Below, in pieces: positions 7,931-16,971 of a stretch of 50,115 bases of DNA. Source of the DNA: Paenibacillus sp. MMS18-CY102. GTDB lineage: Bacteria > Bacillota > Bacilli > Paenibacillales > Paenibacillaceae. The stretch spans positions 1 through 50,115 of the forward strand of contig NZ_WSTC01000038.1 in the NCBI RefSeq assembly GCF_009789195.1, read 5' to 3'. Positions within the stretch are counted from its first letter, which is position 1; each line of letters begins with the position of its first letter. Below the pieces are notes generated by a model. That model saw nothing but the letters and a program-made list of their open reading frames with translations. It had not been told where the DNA came from and ran no database searches. The position numbers and the translations under genes were made by a program.

Positions 7931-10321
7931 TCACCGATCCCGATGAATCATATAGTTCAATAAGTGCTTCAAAAACGCGTTATATCGTGGCAGCTTCTGC
8001 AGCGCATCCAGCGCTAAGCAGTAGTGGTCCCACATCTCCTTCTTCGCGCCTTCTGTCCCGAGGACAGTGGCGAAGCTCGACGTGTTATTGTCCGCATCCA
8101 AGCCCACAGGTTTCCCCAGCAAGCTAGCATCCCCTTCTACATCAAGCAGGTCATCCTTAATTTGAAACGCAATGCCGGCGTGATATGCGAATGTTTTCAA
8201 CACCCCGATCTCCTGCTCAGGAGCTCGGGCAAGAATCGCAGGCATAACAAGCGCAGCTTCAAATGCAATGCCGGTCTTGTAGAAGCAGATCGTGTTAAGC
8301 TGCTCCAGCGTCAGCACTTTCCCTTTGGCGTTCAAGTCCATCGCCTGTCCGGCGCACAGGTCCTCGGCTTTCTGGGACGAGTACCGAATTAAGGCGAGAA
8401 CGTTCTTCGCGTCAAACTGGTCCAGTGACGCTTGCTCCTGCGTAGCCCTCTGGATGAGCAGCAAGCCGGTTAACTCCGCGGTCGCGCTGTCATGCACTTC
8501 ATGAAGTGTCGAACGCCCTCTGCGGGTAGGCGCATTATCCTGCGACGGCAAATCATCGAAAATCAGGGAAGCCGTGTGCATGTACTCTAACGAACGCAAC
8601 AGGGGGACGATAGATTCAGCCCGAAGCCCATATTGCTGCACGCCCATCACCCACGTTAAGATTGGGCGCAGCCGTTTGCCGTCACCTGTCAGGCTGTAAT
8701 TGGCCGCGTCAATCAGCGTCCCTTTCATCGGCGGAATGCCCTCAGGCTTGGTGATTTGCAACGCACGGTTGATCTGCTCCCGAGCCGTTCGGACCGTCTC
8801 AGCGAATTCGTCCTTCGACTTTCGCCCAGTTTGGAGTGAAGCGACCATCTGGTCCCGCAACATTTTATCGAAGAAATCAACATCATCCGCCTTGTTCACC
8901 ATCTGTTGGATGAGCCGATTGAAGATGGGGCTGCCAGAATCCAATATCGCCATCATCTCGTTATACTTTGCCTTGCCCAGCCGTGCTTTACAACGTTTCA
9001 AGCCGTTAATGGCACGATTCAAGATGACCTCGCGCGCCCGGGCATCTGAGTGATACACCTCATGAATGAGATGGCTAATGACCGTCCAGTACAATTCGAA
9101 CGGATTGACCAGATCGGAACGCTGTTCGCGGTATCTTAAATAATACGTGTAAGGCGTCACCGCCCCATCTCTCAAATCGTCCATCATATCCGCAAAATCG
9201 TCCGCCAGCTGGTTGTAGATGCCATAATAGAATGTACGGCTTTCGAAGCCCTCGTCCGTAGGAGCATCCATGACCGAACGTGCGATCAGCCGGGACGACG
9301 CAGACTTCAAGATGATCGGAATATACAGCTCCTCGTTCGTGTACGATGAGTCGTCCATCACCTTGGCCCGGTCGATTTCTTGGGAGTGAAAGAACACATA
9401 GGCCTGCTCAAAAAACAAATGCTGGCTATCCGGCCGTTGATGGCGCTTAATGTATTCGAACGCTTCCCCTAGCTCCGCCTGTATGTATTGAATCAGGGCC
9501 GGGTTCGATCCGTTCCACTCACCTAATTCCGGAACCGCGCCGAACTGAAGTGCAGTTCTTATTGCCTGGGAATAATGCGCCTTCTCTTGTGCGGTTAATA
9601 CCTGCGCATCGAGCAGATCGTCAATGAATGGATAAGTCAGGCCATAGGAATAACCAAGCCTTATCGCTTCATCCAACTTGCGGGCACGCGACTCAGGCGG
9701 CTGTGGCTGCCCTTCCTCCATCTCTTCAATCGCATGCAACACTACGCCGAGAATGATCTTCATCAATTTGCGCTGGGCATGCTCTGCATTCATTCCTTCT
9801 GGAATGTTGGCCGAGACAGTCTTAAGCTTGCTGACCATCCATATAACGGCGCTTTCCACGCCTTCCTTCTGCGCCCACCTGTACAGCTCCACTATACTGA
9901 AAAAAGCTGGCTGCCCTTCCCCGGATGATGCTGCGGAACCGAGCAGGCGCTCCTTCATGTCGGCAACTAGCCGCTGGATTCTAGCTTGCGTGCTTGGCGA
10001 ATCTATCGCTTGGCCCAAGTCCCTCATATACATATAAGAAACGCTGCGCTTCAAATAATCATCTAATTTGTTCGTATGCTTTAGCCACTGGATATAACGA
10101 TAATCATCCCCCGCATGCGATTGCCGCCTGCCCCTTACTAACAAGGTTAGCCATGATTGGCGGCGGAGATGGGTTTGTTTCCACTGCTGGATATCTGCTG
10201 TCAGGGCAGGCACATACGCCTTCTCCTGGACCTGCATATATAGCGATGCAAAATAGCGGGCAGCCTTCTGTTCAGCAAGCTGATAGCTGGCATCCGCATC
10301 AATATTCAATGTTTCATTCAT
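7931..10321 (-). CDS. Tandem isoprenoid-synthase fusion: unknown class I-like half plus polyprenyl diphosphate synthase
   Basis: A 796-residue protein. Residues about 510-796 form a complete trans-prenyltransferase of the IspA/GGPPS type. They carry GKRLRP (548-553), the first aspartate motif DDLPSQD (589-595) followed by RRGRSTLH, and the second motif FQIKDDLLDVEGD (to 731). This half should join IPP to allylic diphosphates. Residues 1-500 are helical and resemble no family I can name. They do contain two aspartate-rich motifs in class I order: FIDDLLD (232-238) and DDFADMMDD (374-382), about 140 residues apart. That spacing suits a second isoprenoid-synthase fold, possibly a terpene cyclase or a degenerate prenyltransferase. 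Ordinary prenyl synthases have about 300 residues, so this is a genuine fusion with no internal stop. A GAGGG site lies upstream of the ATG. The downstream partner is a secreted protein of unknown role. Product and chain length cannot be read from sequence. Confidence 0.88.
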   Translation of the reverse strand: MNETLNIDADASYQLAEQKAARYFASLYMQVQEKAYVPALTADIQQWKQTHLRRQSWLTLLVRGRRQSHAGDDYRYIQWLKHTNKLDDYLKRSVSYMYMRDLGQAIDSPSTQARIQRLVADMKERLLGSAASSGEGQPAFFSIVELYRWAQKEGVESAVIWMVSKLKTVSANIPEGMNAEHAQRKLMKIILGVVLHAIEEMEEGQPQPPESRARKLDEAIRLGYSYGLTYPFIDDLLDAQVLTAQEKAHYSQAIRTALQFGAVPELGEWNGSNPALIQYIQAELGEAFEYIKRHQRPDSQHLFFEQAYVFFHSQEIDRAKVMDDSSYTNEELYIPIILKSASSRLIARSVMDAPTDEGFESRTFYYGIYNQLADDFADMMDDLRDGAVTPYTYYLRYREQRSDLVNPFELYWTVISHLIHEVYHSDARAREVILNRAINGLKRCKARLGKAKYNEMMAILDSGSPIFNRLIQQMVNKADDVDFFDKMLRDQMVASLQTGRKSKDEFAETVRTAREQINRALQITKPEGIPPMKGTLIDAANYSLTGDGKRLRPILTWVMGVQQYGLRAESIVPLLRSLEYMHTASLIFDDLPSQDNAPTRRGRSTLHEVHDSATAELTGLLLIQRATQEQASLDQFDAKNVLALIRYSSQKAEDLCAGQAMDLNAKGKVLTLEQLNTICFYKTGIAFEAALVMPAILARAPEQEIGVLKTFAYHAGIAFQIKDDLLDVEGDASLLGKPVGLDADNNTSSFATVLGTEGAKKEMWDHYCLALDALQKLPRYNAFLKHLLNYMIHRDR

Positions 10322-10626
10322 ATGGTGTATGCCCTCGGATTCTATTGTTGTAATAACGGTATGCCTGTTACATACGGGAAAACGGTGATCTGGTTACGAA
10401 TTCACTAGCGAAGCTATGGCATTGCTACCATCCTATTCGCCTTCATTGTAATCTATACGAGCTGATTGAATGATTTTACATTATTCGACATTAATTGATG
10501 GGGTTCCTGCCCTTTAAAAAAAGGGATTAAACATACTCAAAATCGTTGGTTTGTGTACTGTTTTCGACGAGCGGCGGAATGGTATTATTACTTCGTGTTG
10601 GTAAAAAATAGATTATTTTTTGTTAG
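10322..10626. other. Intergenic region between the isoprenoid gene and a truncated gene
   Basis: About 300 bases with no credible ORF. It must hold the promoter of the isoprenoid operon on the minus strand. The part nearest 10627 has an in-frame TAG directly before the following ATG and no ribosome site, which suggests a deletion joined unrelated DNA to the 3' part of a solute-binding gene. No clear element end or repeat is visible. Confidence 0.5.
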
Positions 10627-11151
10627 ATGCCCCACAATCCGGATGGCCCGAATCTGGCAGAATGGCAGCTTGGGCGAATTTATAGCATCAACGCAGACAG
10701 CGCGCATCCAGAAGCCGCCTGGGAGTTCGTGAAATATATGAACAGCGAGAAGATGCAACGGGAACTAGCTGCTGGAAGCTTAGTCACCCGAAAGGACCTG
10801 AACATGGATTATGACGGCAGATCGGTTCAGCCGTTACTGGATATCCCGCCTACTTTGTCGCGCAACGCGTGGGACGGCATCCCGCTTCCGTTTCTATTAA
10901 AGTTCCGTGCACTCGCCAACACAGTCACTGAGAAAGTGCTGCATGATAACATTCCGCTTAAGGACGCGCTCGCTGAGCTGCAAACAGAAGGCCAAGCCGT
11001 ATGGCTTCAGTTCAAATTTGAAGAAAAATCAGCTTCATCTGAAGCAAAGCAAGGAGCGAATGAATCATGCACAACCGAGCTAAATTTAGGCTACTGGCCG
11101 CCTCTATCATCCTATCAATCGTATGCTTGTCCGTTTCAGCATGCTCATTAG
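10627..11151 (+). pseudogene. 5'-truncated extracellular solute-binding protein (family 1)
   Basis: The reading frame begins in the middle of a family 1 substrate-binding protein. PNLAEWQLGRIYSINADS, PEAAWEFVKYMNSEKMQRELA and the following helix are typical of the C-terminal third. There is no signal peptide, lipobox or ribosome site, and a stop codon lies directly before the ATG, so at least 250 N-terminal residues are missing. The frame also runs 85 bases into the next gene. The same region of that downstream paralogue (YIFFDSIYAINANS...APEAWKLIRYI) aligns with it, so this was a tandem duplicate pair. Not expected to be functional. Confidence 0.75.
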
Positions 11152-12353
11152 GTGAGGAGAAACAGAAAGACGTTCATCTGAAAATCATGTATTGGGATAC
11201 GGATTCATTCAACAAACGGTTTGGTGATCGATTTACGAAAGAAAACCCTAACATTACAGTTGAAGCGGTCAGCATGCAGCAGCTCTTGCAATCCAGCAAT
11301 CCGAATGAGTTAAACAACTTAATCGAGCAGCAATCCCCCGATATCCTGCTCCTGAGTGATCAAGTTTATGGGCAAATGGCATTGGATAATAGGCTGCTTG
11401 ATCTTGAACCGCTTATGTCCGAGGATGGCTATGCGCTGGATGGCTGGAACGATTCCATCGTTCAAGAGCTCCGTGCCCAAGGAGATGGCCGGCTGCTCGG
11501 CCTGGCCCCTACATTCCGCAGCAAAGCGCTCTACTATAACCGCAAACTATTCGAGCAAGCCGGCATTCCGATTCCTCGGGACCAGATGACCTGGGAGGAA
11601 ACTTTCCAACTAGCTGGACGTTTCGGCGGAAGCAACAACGGGCTTTATGGCTTATATGAACCAGACTTCGCCTTCGGACAGCCTTACCGGTTATTCTCCG
11701 ATATCGGCCGAACGCAAGGGCTAACTGCCATCCAGCCTTCCCAACGAACCGTCACCCTTTCTTCGCCGCAATGGTTATCCATTGCTAACCTGCTGCACAC
11801 AGCCGTGCAGAAGAAGGCGCTCTATATGGGCAATGGCGACTCCAATGGACGTGACAATCTATTTCTCCAAGGCAAAGCTACGATGGCGTTGGACGGAGAC
11901 TATCTGCTGGAGCAAATCAAGAATAATCCGGATGTTGCAGGCGATATCGGGCTTGTCACCGTTCCGGTAGACAGTGCGCACGCCGACTCGACACCTTATA
12001 TATTCTTCGACTCGATCTATGCCATCAACGCGAATAGCGAGCATGCGCCAGAAGCATGGAAGCTTATTCGTTATATTACCGAAACAACGATGAAGGAATC
12101 CTCTGCCATGCTCGCCGGCTTGCCTGCCATTATGCCTGCAGAAGCCGGCGATAGCAACTCGCTAGAGGCGTTCTATAAGCTGCAGCCTATTCGTTCCGGT
12201 TCGCAGCGCAATGCTATATCCCCTATGTTGCTGAACGCATTTAATCAATTAGCCAATAGCAAGCTCAGTGACATAGTGTCAGGCAAAACAGAAGCGGAAG
12301 AAGGTTTGCTGGCTTTGAGCCAGGAGGGCCAACTGCTGCTGCAGAATAAATAA
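11067..12353 (+). CDS. ABC-transporter extracellular solute-binding lipoprotein (family 1)
   Basis: A 428-residue lipoprotein: Lys/Arg-containing N-terminus, hydrophobic stretch, then the lipobox SVSAC with the modified cysteine near residue 26. The mature part has family 1 features: MYWDTDSFNKRFGDRFTKENPNITVE, SPDILLLSDQVYG, FRSKALYYNRKLFEQAGIPIP with TWEE, and ALDGDYLLEQI. It would capture a sugar or oligosaccharide outside the membrane. No permease or ATPase gene is adjacent, so it either works with a distant transporter or is an orphan. It overlaps the decayed paralogue upstream; AAGGAG lies about ten bases before the ATG. Confidence 0.88.
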   Translation: MHNRAKFRLLAASIILSIVCLSVSACSLGEEKQKDVHLKIMYWDTDSFNKRFGDRFTKENPNITVEAVSMQQLLQSSNPNELNNLIEQQSPDILLLSDQVYGQMALDNRLLDLEPLMSEDGYALDGWNDSIVQELRAQGDGRLLGLAPTFRSKALYYNRKLFEQAGIPIPRDQMTWEETFQLAGRFGGSNNGLYGLYEPDFAFGQPYRLFSDIGRTQGLTAIQPSQRTVTLSSPQWLSIANLLHTAVQKKALYMGNGDSNGRDNLFLQGKATMALDGDYLLEQIKNNPDVAGDIGLVTVPVDSAHADSTPYIFFDSIYAINANSEHAPEAWKLIRYITETTMKESSAMLAGLPAIMPAEAGDSNSLEAFYKLQPIRSGSQRNAISPMLLNAFNQLANSKLSDIVSGKTEAEEGLLALSQEGQLLLQNK

Positions 12354-12361
12354 AGCAAAAA

Positions 12362-12427
12362 TCGCCCCTTATCCTGCCATCGGAAAAACACGCTAGTGTT
12401 TTTGCCAATGGCCTACGATAAGGGGTG
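12362..12427. terminator. Large shared stem-loop between convergent genes
   Basis: A long interrupted hairpin (outer arms CCCCTTATC and GATAAGGGG, inner arms GAAAAACAC and GTGTTTTTG). It has ATTTTTGC on the minus-strand side and a weaker T tract on the plus side. It probably ends both the lipoprotein gene and the spore-enzyme gene. Confidence 0.7.
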
Positions 12428-12463
12428 CTTACTTTGTGCCCAAGATGACCTAAGCGGCTGCCG

Positions 12464-13750
12464 CTACTTCTTGGTCACTATAAAATTATCCTCGATTAAT
12501 AACCAGTTCTGCGGAAAGCTCAGCCCTAGCTTCCAATAGCTAATGCCCCGAATGCCCAGCTCCTTGAGCAGATCGAACTTAGCCTGAATGGAACGGGCAT
12601 CCTCGAACCACACCACATGTTCCTTCTTGTTATCATCCCAATAGTTAAAATGTGGGGCTTGCGCCTGCTGGTCGTACAAAATTGCAGCCTTGCGCTCCCT
12701 GGCAAGCGCGATCGCCTGCTGGGGGCTGAGTGCTTTCGCATAAGCCCCTCCTGGGACGAACGGCAACGTCCAGTCGTAACCGTATAAGTTTTGGCCCATC
12801 ATGATTTTGGATGCTGGCATTTCGGTTAACGCATACTCCAGCACATTCCGCACCGGCCCGATTGGCGATACGGGCATCGCTGGACCGCCGCTGTAACCCC
12901 ATTCGTACGTCATAATGACGACGAAATCGACAATCTGCCCATGCGTTCTGTAATCATGCGCTGTGTACCATTCCCCAGCCTGCGTCGCGCTCGTCTTGGG
13001 TGCCAGTGCCGTCGAGATCAGCAGCCCTTCCCGATGAATCCGGTCAGCGGCTTTGCGCAGAAATCGATTGTATGCTTCCCGGTCTTGCGGACGCAAATGC
13101 TCTAGATCAAAATGAATATCCCGGAAGCCAAGCTGCCTCGCGGTCCGCATAATGTTGTCCAGCAGCCGGTTCTGCACCTGCTCGTCATTGAGAATAATCC
13201 GCCCCAGCTCCGCGCTAAACTGTCCGCCCTCCAAGTTCGTCACGACCATCATCAGCACCGCGCGATTGCGGCTTGCGATCTCAGCCAAGCCGTTCAGCGC
13301 GGGCGGCGCGAGCGTCCCATCCCGATTAATGCGGAAGCTGAACGGCGCCAGATACGTCAAATGCGGCGCCGCTTCGCGAGAAGCATTAAGCAAGGCGGGC
13401 GCTACGCTATTGCCGCGAGGCTCCACGTAGGCATTAATCTCCGCCGCACGGCGAGGTCTCGGCGGAATGTACAAACGCGTTCCCTCAGCTAGCGTCCCAG
13501 TTAACGGAATGCGATTCACATTCGCAAGCGTTTGGGCAGTCGTGCCGAAACGCCTAGCGATGCTTGTCAGCGTGTCGCCAGGAAGCACCCAATAATACGT
13601 TCCAACAATCGGAATAACTAGCGTCTGCCCAACGACAAGCGTATCATTAGGCGAGATCTCATTCGCTTCCGTTATCTCATCTATTGAAACCCCATACTCC
13701 TGAGACAATTCATAAAGCGATTGGCCAGGCCGAATCACATGAATTTGCAT
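12464..13750 (-). CDS. sleL: Spore cortex-lytic N-acetylglucosaminidase, YaaH/SleL type (2 LysM + GH18)
   Basis: A 428-residue protein with two N-terminal LysM domains (about 1-48: IHVIRPGQSLYELSQEYGVS; about 51-97: YWVLPGDTLTSIARRFGTT) and a GH18 barrel. The LysM repeats bind peptidoglycan. The barrel carries the GH18 strand motif FRDIHFDLEHL, whose Glu is the catalytic acid, and VVIMTYEWGYSGGP. Length and order match Bacillus YaaH/SleL (about 427 residues), which cleaves cortex fragments during germination. There is no signal peptide, as in that family, which is deposited in the coat. AGGAGG precedes the ATG. It is a single-gene transcript. The main alternative is a paralogous coat LysM-GH18 such as YdhD. 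Confidence 0.85.
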   Translation of the reverse strand: MQIHVIRPGQSLYELSQEYGVSIDEITEANEISPNDTLVVGQTLVIPIVGTYYWVLPGDTLTSIARRFGTTAQTLANVNRIPLTGTLAEGTRLYIPPRPRRAAEINAYVEPRGNSVAPALLNASREAAPHLTYLAPFSFRINRDGTLAPPALNGLAEIASRNRAVLMMVVTNLEGGQFSAELGRIILNDEQVQNRLLDNIMRTARQLGFRDIHFDLEHLRPQDREAYNRFLRKAADRIHREGLLISTALAPKTSATQAGEWYTAHDYRTHGQIVDFVVIMTYEWGYSGGPAMPVSPIGPVRNVLEYALTEMPASKIMMGQNLYGYDWTLPFVPGGAYAKALSPQQAIALARERKAAILYDQQAQAPHFNYWDDNKKEHVVWFEDARSIQAKFDLLKELGIRGISYWKLGLSFPQNWLLIEDNFIVTKK

Positions 13751-13852
13751 AATAGCCTCCTCCGCTCGGAGAAACCTCGAATTACTGGCATCTATAGACA
13801 GTATTCCGAGCCGGCGGTTTTATGCCTGCCCAAGTAACCCGCTTGCATCACA

Positions 13853-13878
13853 CAAAAAAGACACCCGCATGGGTGCCT
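13853..13878 (-). terminator. Terminator of the cysteine-peptidase-like/64-residue operon
   Basis: Arms GACACCC (13860-13866) and GGGTGCC (13871-13877) are followed on the minus strand by six T residues. Confidence 0.75.
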
Positions 13879-13908
13879 CCTCTCAATCAATATTGCTTGT
13901 CGCTGCTT

Positions 13909-14103
13909 CTACCTGCTTGTCGTCACTAATTTATCTGCTAGCTCTACGCTCTTGAGCTGTTTCATCTCGTTTACATGAATGTCACTCTTAATTCGATCCG
14001 TAATTTCTGAAAGAATAAATTCCGTTTCTTCACCCGTAAACGTATATGCGGTGCTCGGGAACAACTCACTTGCGAAACTCATCGTTTTGCTTCTCATGTT
14101 CAT
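13909..14103 (-). CDS. Small protein translationally coupled to the cysteine-peptidase-like gene
   Basis: A 64-residue (or 62, from the ATG at 14097) polar protein with no Cys, no membrane helix and no motif I know. The sequence TGEETEFILSEITDRIKSDIHVNEMKQLKSVELADKLV suggests two amphipathic helices. Its ATG overlaps the stop of the 517-residue gene by four bases, with AGGAGG just upstream, and a terminator follows, so it is surely translated. It could be a partner, an inhibitor or a precursor peptide processed by the larger protein. Nothing in the sequence decides among these. Confidence 0.65.
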   Translation of the reverse strand: MNMRSKTMSFASELFPSTAYTFTGEETEFILSEITDRIKSDIHVNEMKQLKSVELADKLVTTSR

Positions 14104-15653
14104 ATTCCTCCTGCGGAAAGGTTATTTTCATACAAAGGATATGCAATCGGCAAAGAATAGTGTGATAGCATCTGCACTAGCTTCTCAAGAGGCTCGTGTG
14201 GTTGTCTCCAGGCGAAGAACCCCGGATAATGGATCGAAATCAAGCTCTCTAAACCAGAAAACGTCGACGCTGTCGCATCGAGAATGATTTCGCCAAGCAC
14301 TTTTTTATTCATGTATTCATCCTGCAAGGAAATCTCCGCTACCCAAATGAACTTGGGCATTGGCAACTGCGAATAACCTACAGCAATCGGTTTATCAATC
14401 TTCTCGTTCACGAAATTCAGCGACCTAAACCGCTTAAATTGCCTGGATGATGTTAGAAACAATCGGATAACCATAGGATTGCTCGAACTATATTTATTAA
14501 TACCTTCGACTTTGCCCGCGTCGATTAGGTTGTTTAAGTTGTTTAAAGCATTGGATACGCCCATCTTCTCATGGAACAAAATGTTCTTGGAGATCGTATC
14601 CGCTTCCGTCGCTTCAAGAAAGATCCGCTTATAGAGCGGGACAACGATGCCGTCGATTACGGGATCCTGATATGTAGTAACCGCCGTATAGTCTTGAACC
14701 GCAAACGGGACTTGATTATCATCCATTATAACATACTGAGGAAAAAAATCAGCGGAGTTCACAAAATGGATGCCATTTGAAGTCTTGGGCGTAATTGAGG
14801 TGTCCATTTTGTCCGAATGCCCGATACATACAACTGCATGGCCAACGGATATGCCATTCTGCTTCGCTTTTACACTCAGTGCGACCGGAATGCCGGATTC
14901 AATGTAGTAATGCAAAATTCTTTTGAATTCAGGATCGAAGAAAGCACCGATTCCCCTGGAATAAATTCTCGGAGAGAACCCGAAACTTTTGACGAGGGAA
15001 GAGATTTGGACGAGCGACAGGCCTTTGGAAGGCAGCACCCGTTCATTCGACCGGTTCAAAATCGTATCGACGATTTCGCTTGGATACGCAACTTTATAAT
15101 CCGCATACCTTGTCCCGTAGTACTCCAGAATGCCCCACACCGTCGTCTCGGCGCAGGTCATCGTTTCGGTATCTTGCGACGAGAACGGGAACGAATCGAT
15201 TTCGAATCGAACACCTAGAATCGTCGGCGCAAATCTTGTTGTCCTAACATAACATCGATTGATGTTTATTTTCTTCGGATCCAAAATAGTACGCCCCAGG
15301 CAACCTGGGCTAATTGGTTTTAGGACAGCACATCCGATAAAGCTTTGTTGCAGCCTTTGATGCCCTTCTTCCGAATAGAAATCTTCGAATGCAATATCGC
15401 CTGTATAGAACGAAATTCGCCTGCAATTGCGGCTGGCATCAAAGTGTTTGTTAGAGAAGTATTTGTAATAGGAGTCCCTATAAACTTTATCTACATAATG
15501 ATTTTCGACCAATACCGATACCGGTTTAGCAAAGCGATCAAACAAATCTTTAATTCGGCTTTTATCCGCTGAGTGCGACAGCAATAGCGCAATAAATTCA
15601 TCTACCTCAGCGTCATCATTTAACAAGTAAAGTTCAACTGGCTGCTTCGTCAT
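14100..15653 (-). CDS. Papain/C39-like cysteine-peptidase-fold protein of unknown role
   Basis: A 517-residue soluble protein. The middle has a plausible catalytic triad in papain-like order: C167 in QDTETMTCAETTVWGIL at the start of a helix, H272 in SVGHAVVCIGH, and D311 or D312 in YVIMDDNQVPF. The surrounding strand patterns fit a C39/transglutaminase-like fold. The N-terminal 160 residues and C-terminal 170 residues match nothing I can name. I recall unnamed proteins of similar layout in other Firmicutes. There is no signal peptide, so it acts inside the cell. GGAGAT precedes the ATG. It overlaps the 64-residue gene by four bases. Confidence 0.6.
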   Translation of the reverse strand: MTKQPVELYLLNDDAEVDEFIALLLSHSADKSRIKDLFDRFAKPVSVLVENHYVDKVYRDSYYKYFSNKHFDASRNCRRISFYTGDIAFEDFYSEEGHQRLQQSFIGCAVLKPISPGCLGRTILDPKKININRCYVRTTRFAPTILGVRFEIDSFPFSSQDTETMTCAETTVWGILEYYGTRYADYKVAYPSEIVDTILNRSNERVLPSKGLSLVQISSLVKSFGFSPRIYSRGIGAFFDPEFKRILHYYIESGIPVALSVKAKQNGISVGHAVVCIGHSDKMDTSITPKTSNGIHFVNSADFFPQYVIMDDNQVPFAVQDYTAVTTYQDPVIDGIVVPLYKRIFLEATEADTISKNILFHEKMGVSNALNNLNNLIDAGKVEGINKYSSSNPMVIRLFLTSSRQFKRFRSLNFVNEKIDKPIAVGYSQLPMPKFIWVAEISLQDEYMNKKVLGEIILDATASTFSGLESLISIHYPGFFAWRQPHEPLEKLVQMLSHYSLPIAYPLYENNLSAGGI

Positions 15654-15762
15654 ACGTTATCTCCAATCAAGGTGAAAAAGCGCACATCTGTATAACAGTA
15701 CCAATTCCCACCTTTATCTGCAAGCCTTTTCAATAAAAAGGTTTGGCGATTGGAAGCCTCGC

Positions 15763-16911
15763 TTATTTGCCGCAGCATTTTTTATGCTTTTTCCCGCTCC
15801 CGCAGAGGCAAGGCTCATTTCGCCCTACCTTAATCGATAGCGCTTGTTGGTTCATATAAATAACATTCCCACCGGTTTGATCCCGGATCAAGCCCAGCTC
15901 CGCTGGCGTATGCCCGCAATTCGACCATATTCGAGTATGGTTATGTACCGCTGTGACTAACGATAATATAGAATGGATCTGCTCTTTATTCTGAAAATGG
16001 ATATCCCGTCTTTCAAATTCGTTCATAACCACGCCAAGCGGCTCTTCCATCGAGCACGCGAGTTGAACATCATCTATCAGATAGGCTACCATCTGCTTAT
16101 CCTTGCATAGATGCTGGCCAACATATGTTTCTAAACTCCGCAGTTGAGGCGTCATTTCAAAATAACCAGAATCCGAATATTTCAAAAACTCCTCTGGTGC
16201 GGGCTTATAATAAGGTTTATTCTCGGCATTCTCCGTGAGCGTTTTCAGCTCGTCTAAGTTCTCCTGTTGAAAATAATCGCTAATCAAAAGCTCCTTATCC
16301 AAATACCACCCTTGCTGCCGGGATGCAGCCAATTGGCAGTCTGCCACGAATTGTTCTTCCGATAATGGCAAGCCATGATCGTGAACCATGATGCCGAAGA
16401 CGGCTTCCAGCTTGCAAGCCCCATACAAGTTAGCTGCTGCATTCAAGTACTTATTCACTTGCTGGCAACGGTCGCGGACGGGAAGCAACGATGTTAGAGC
16501 CTGCTTCCGATACCACTCCTTGATCTCCTCTGGCACGAGAAATAACAGCTTGTCCTCATGATAAAAAGAAAACATCAGCCCACGGTTCATCCAGTAAAAG
16601 TACAGCTTTGGGCTTACATTATCATTTTGTAAATATGGAACATCTACAAGCTCGTTGAACAACGACCATTCCTCATCATTTGCAACCAGCATAATATTTT
16701 CGAGCCCATGGAAATTACGGTTATGTTCAAATAGTGCATCCACAAGCTCTTGCTTCTTCATTTTGGATCTGCCTGATAGGTCCCGATTAGCAGCGATTTC
16801 ATTCAACCGGTCTTTCGTGAGCAGTTGCAGGATATCCTTCAACCTTGCCTTACACTGTCCTTTTATAGCATATTGAATGTTTAATTCCTTTAGCCCTGCA
16901 ATATAACCCAT
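15763..16911 (-). CDS. SEC-C metal-binding motif protein
   Basis: A 382-residue protein ending in the classical SEC-C motif VGRNEPCLCGSGKKHKKCCG, a zinc-binding module shared with SecA. Near the N-terminus, RLNEIAANRDLSGRSKMKKQELVDAL looks like a SAP/Rho-N-type nucleic-acid-binding helix pair. The central 270 residues are unassigned. AAGGTGG fits the ATG at 16911 rather than the ATG two codons earlier. It stands alone between the GntR operon and the peptidase-like operon. A nucleic-acid-associated role is suggested by both end motifs but is inference. Confidence 0.8.
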   Translation of the reverse strand: MGYIAGLKELNIQYAIKGQCKARLKDILQLLTKDRLNEIAANRDLSGRSKMKKQELVDALFEHNRNFHGLENIMLVANDEEWSLFNELVDVPYLQNDNVSPKLYFYWMNRGLMFSFYHEDKLLFLVPEEIKEWYRKQALTSLLPVRDRCQQVNKYLNAAANLYGACKLEAVFGIMVHDHGLPLSEEQFVADCQLAASRQQGWYLDKELLISDYFQQENLDELKTLTENAENKPYYKPAPEEFLKYSDSGYFEMTPQLRSLETYVGQHLCKDKQMVAYLIDDVQLACSMEEPLGVVMNEFERRDIHFQNKEQIHSILSLVTAVHNHTRIWSNCGHTPAELGLIRDQTGGNVIYMNQQALSIKVGRNEPCLCGSGKKHKKCCGK

Positions 16912-16971
16912 AATCATCCACCTTTTAAATTAATGCGAATATTGTATGAAACGAGAGAAGCAGCGGCGCCG

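Noticed and set aside
8024-10353. Several plus-strand ORFs opposite the isoprenoid-synthase gene
   Set aside because: They are antisense shadows of a GC-rich gene; none has a ribosome site or recognisable protein pattern.
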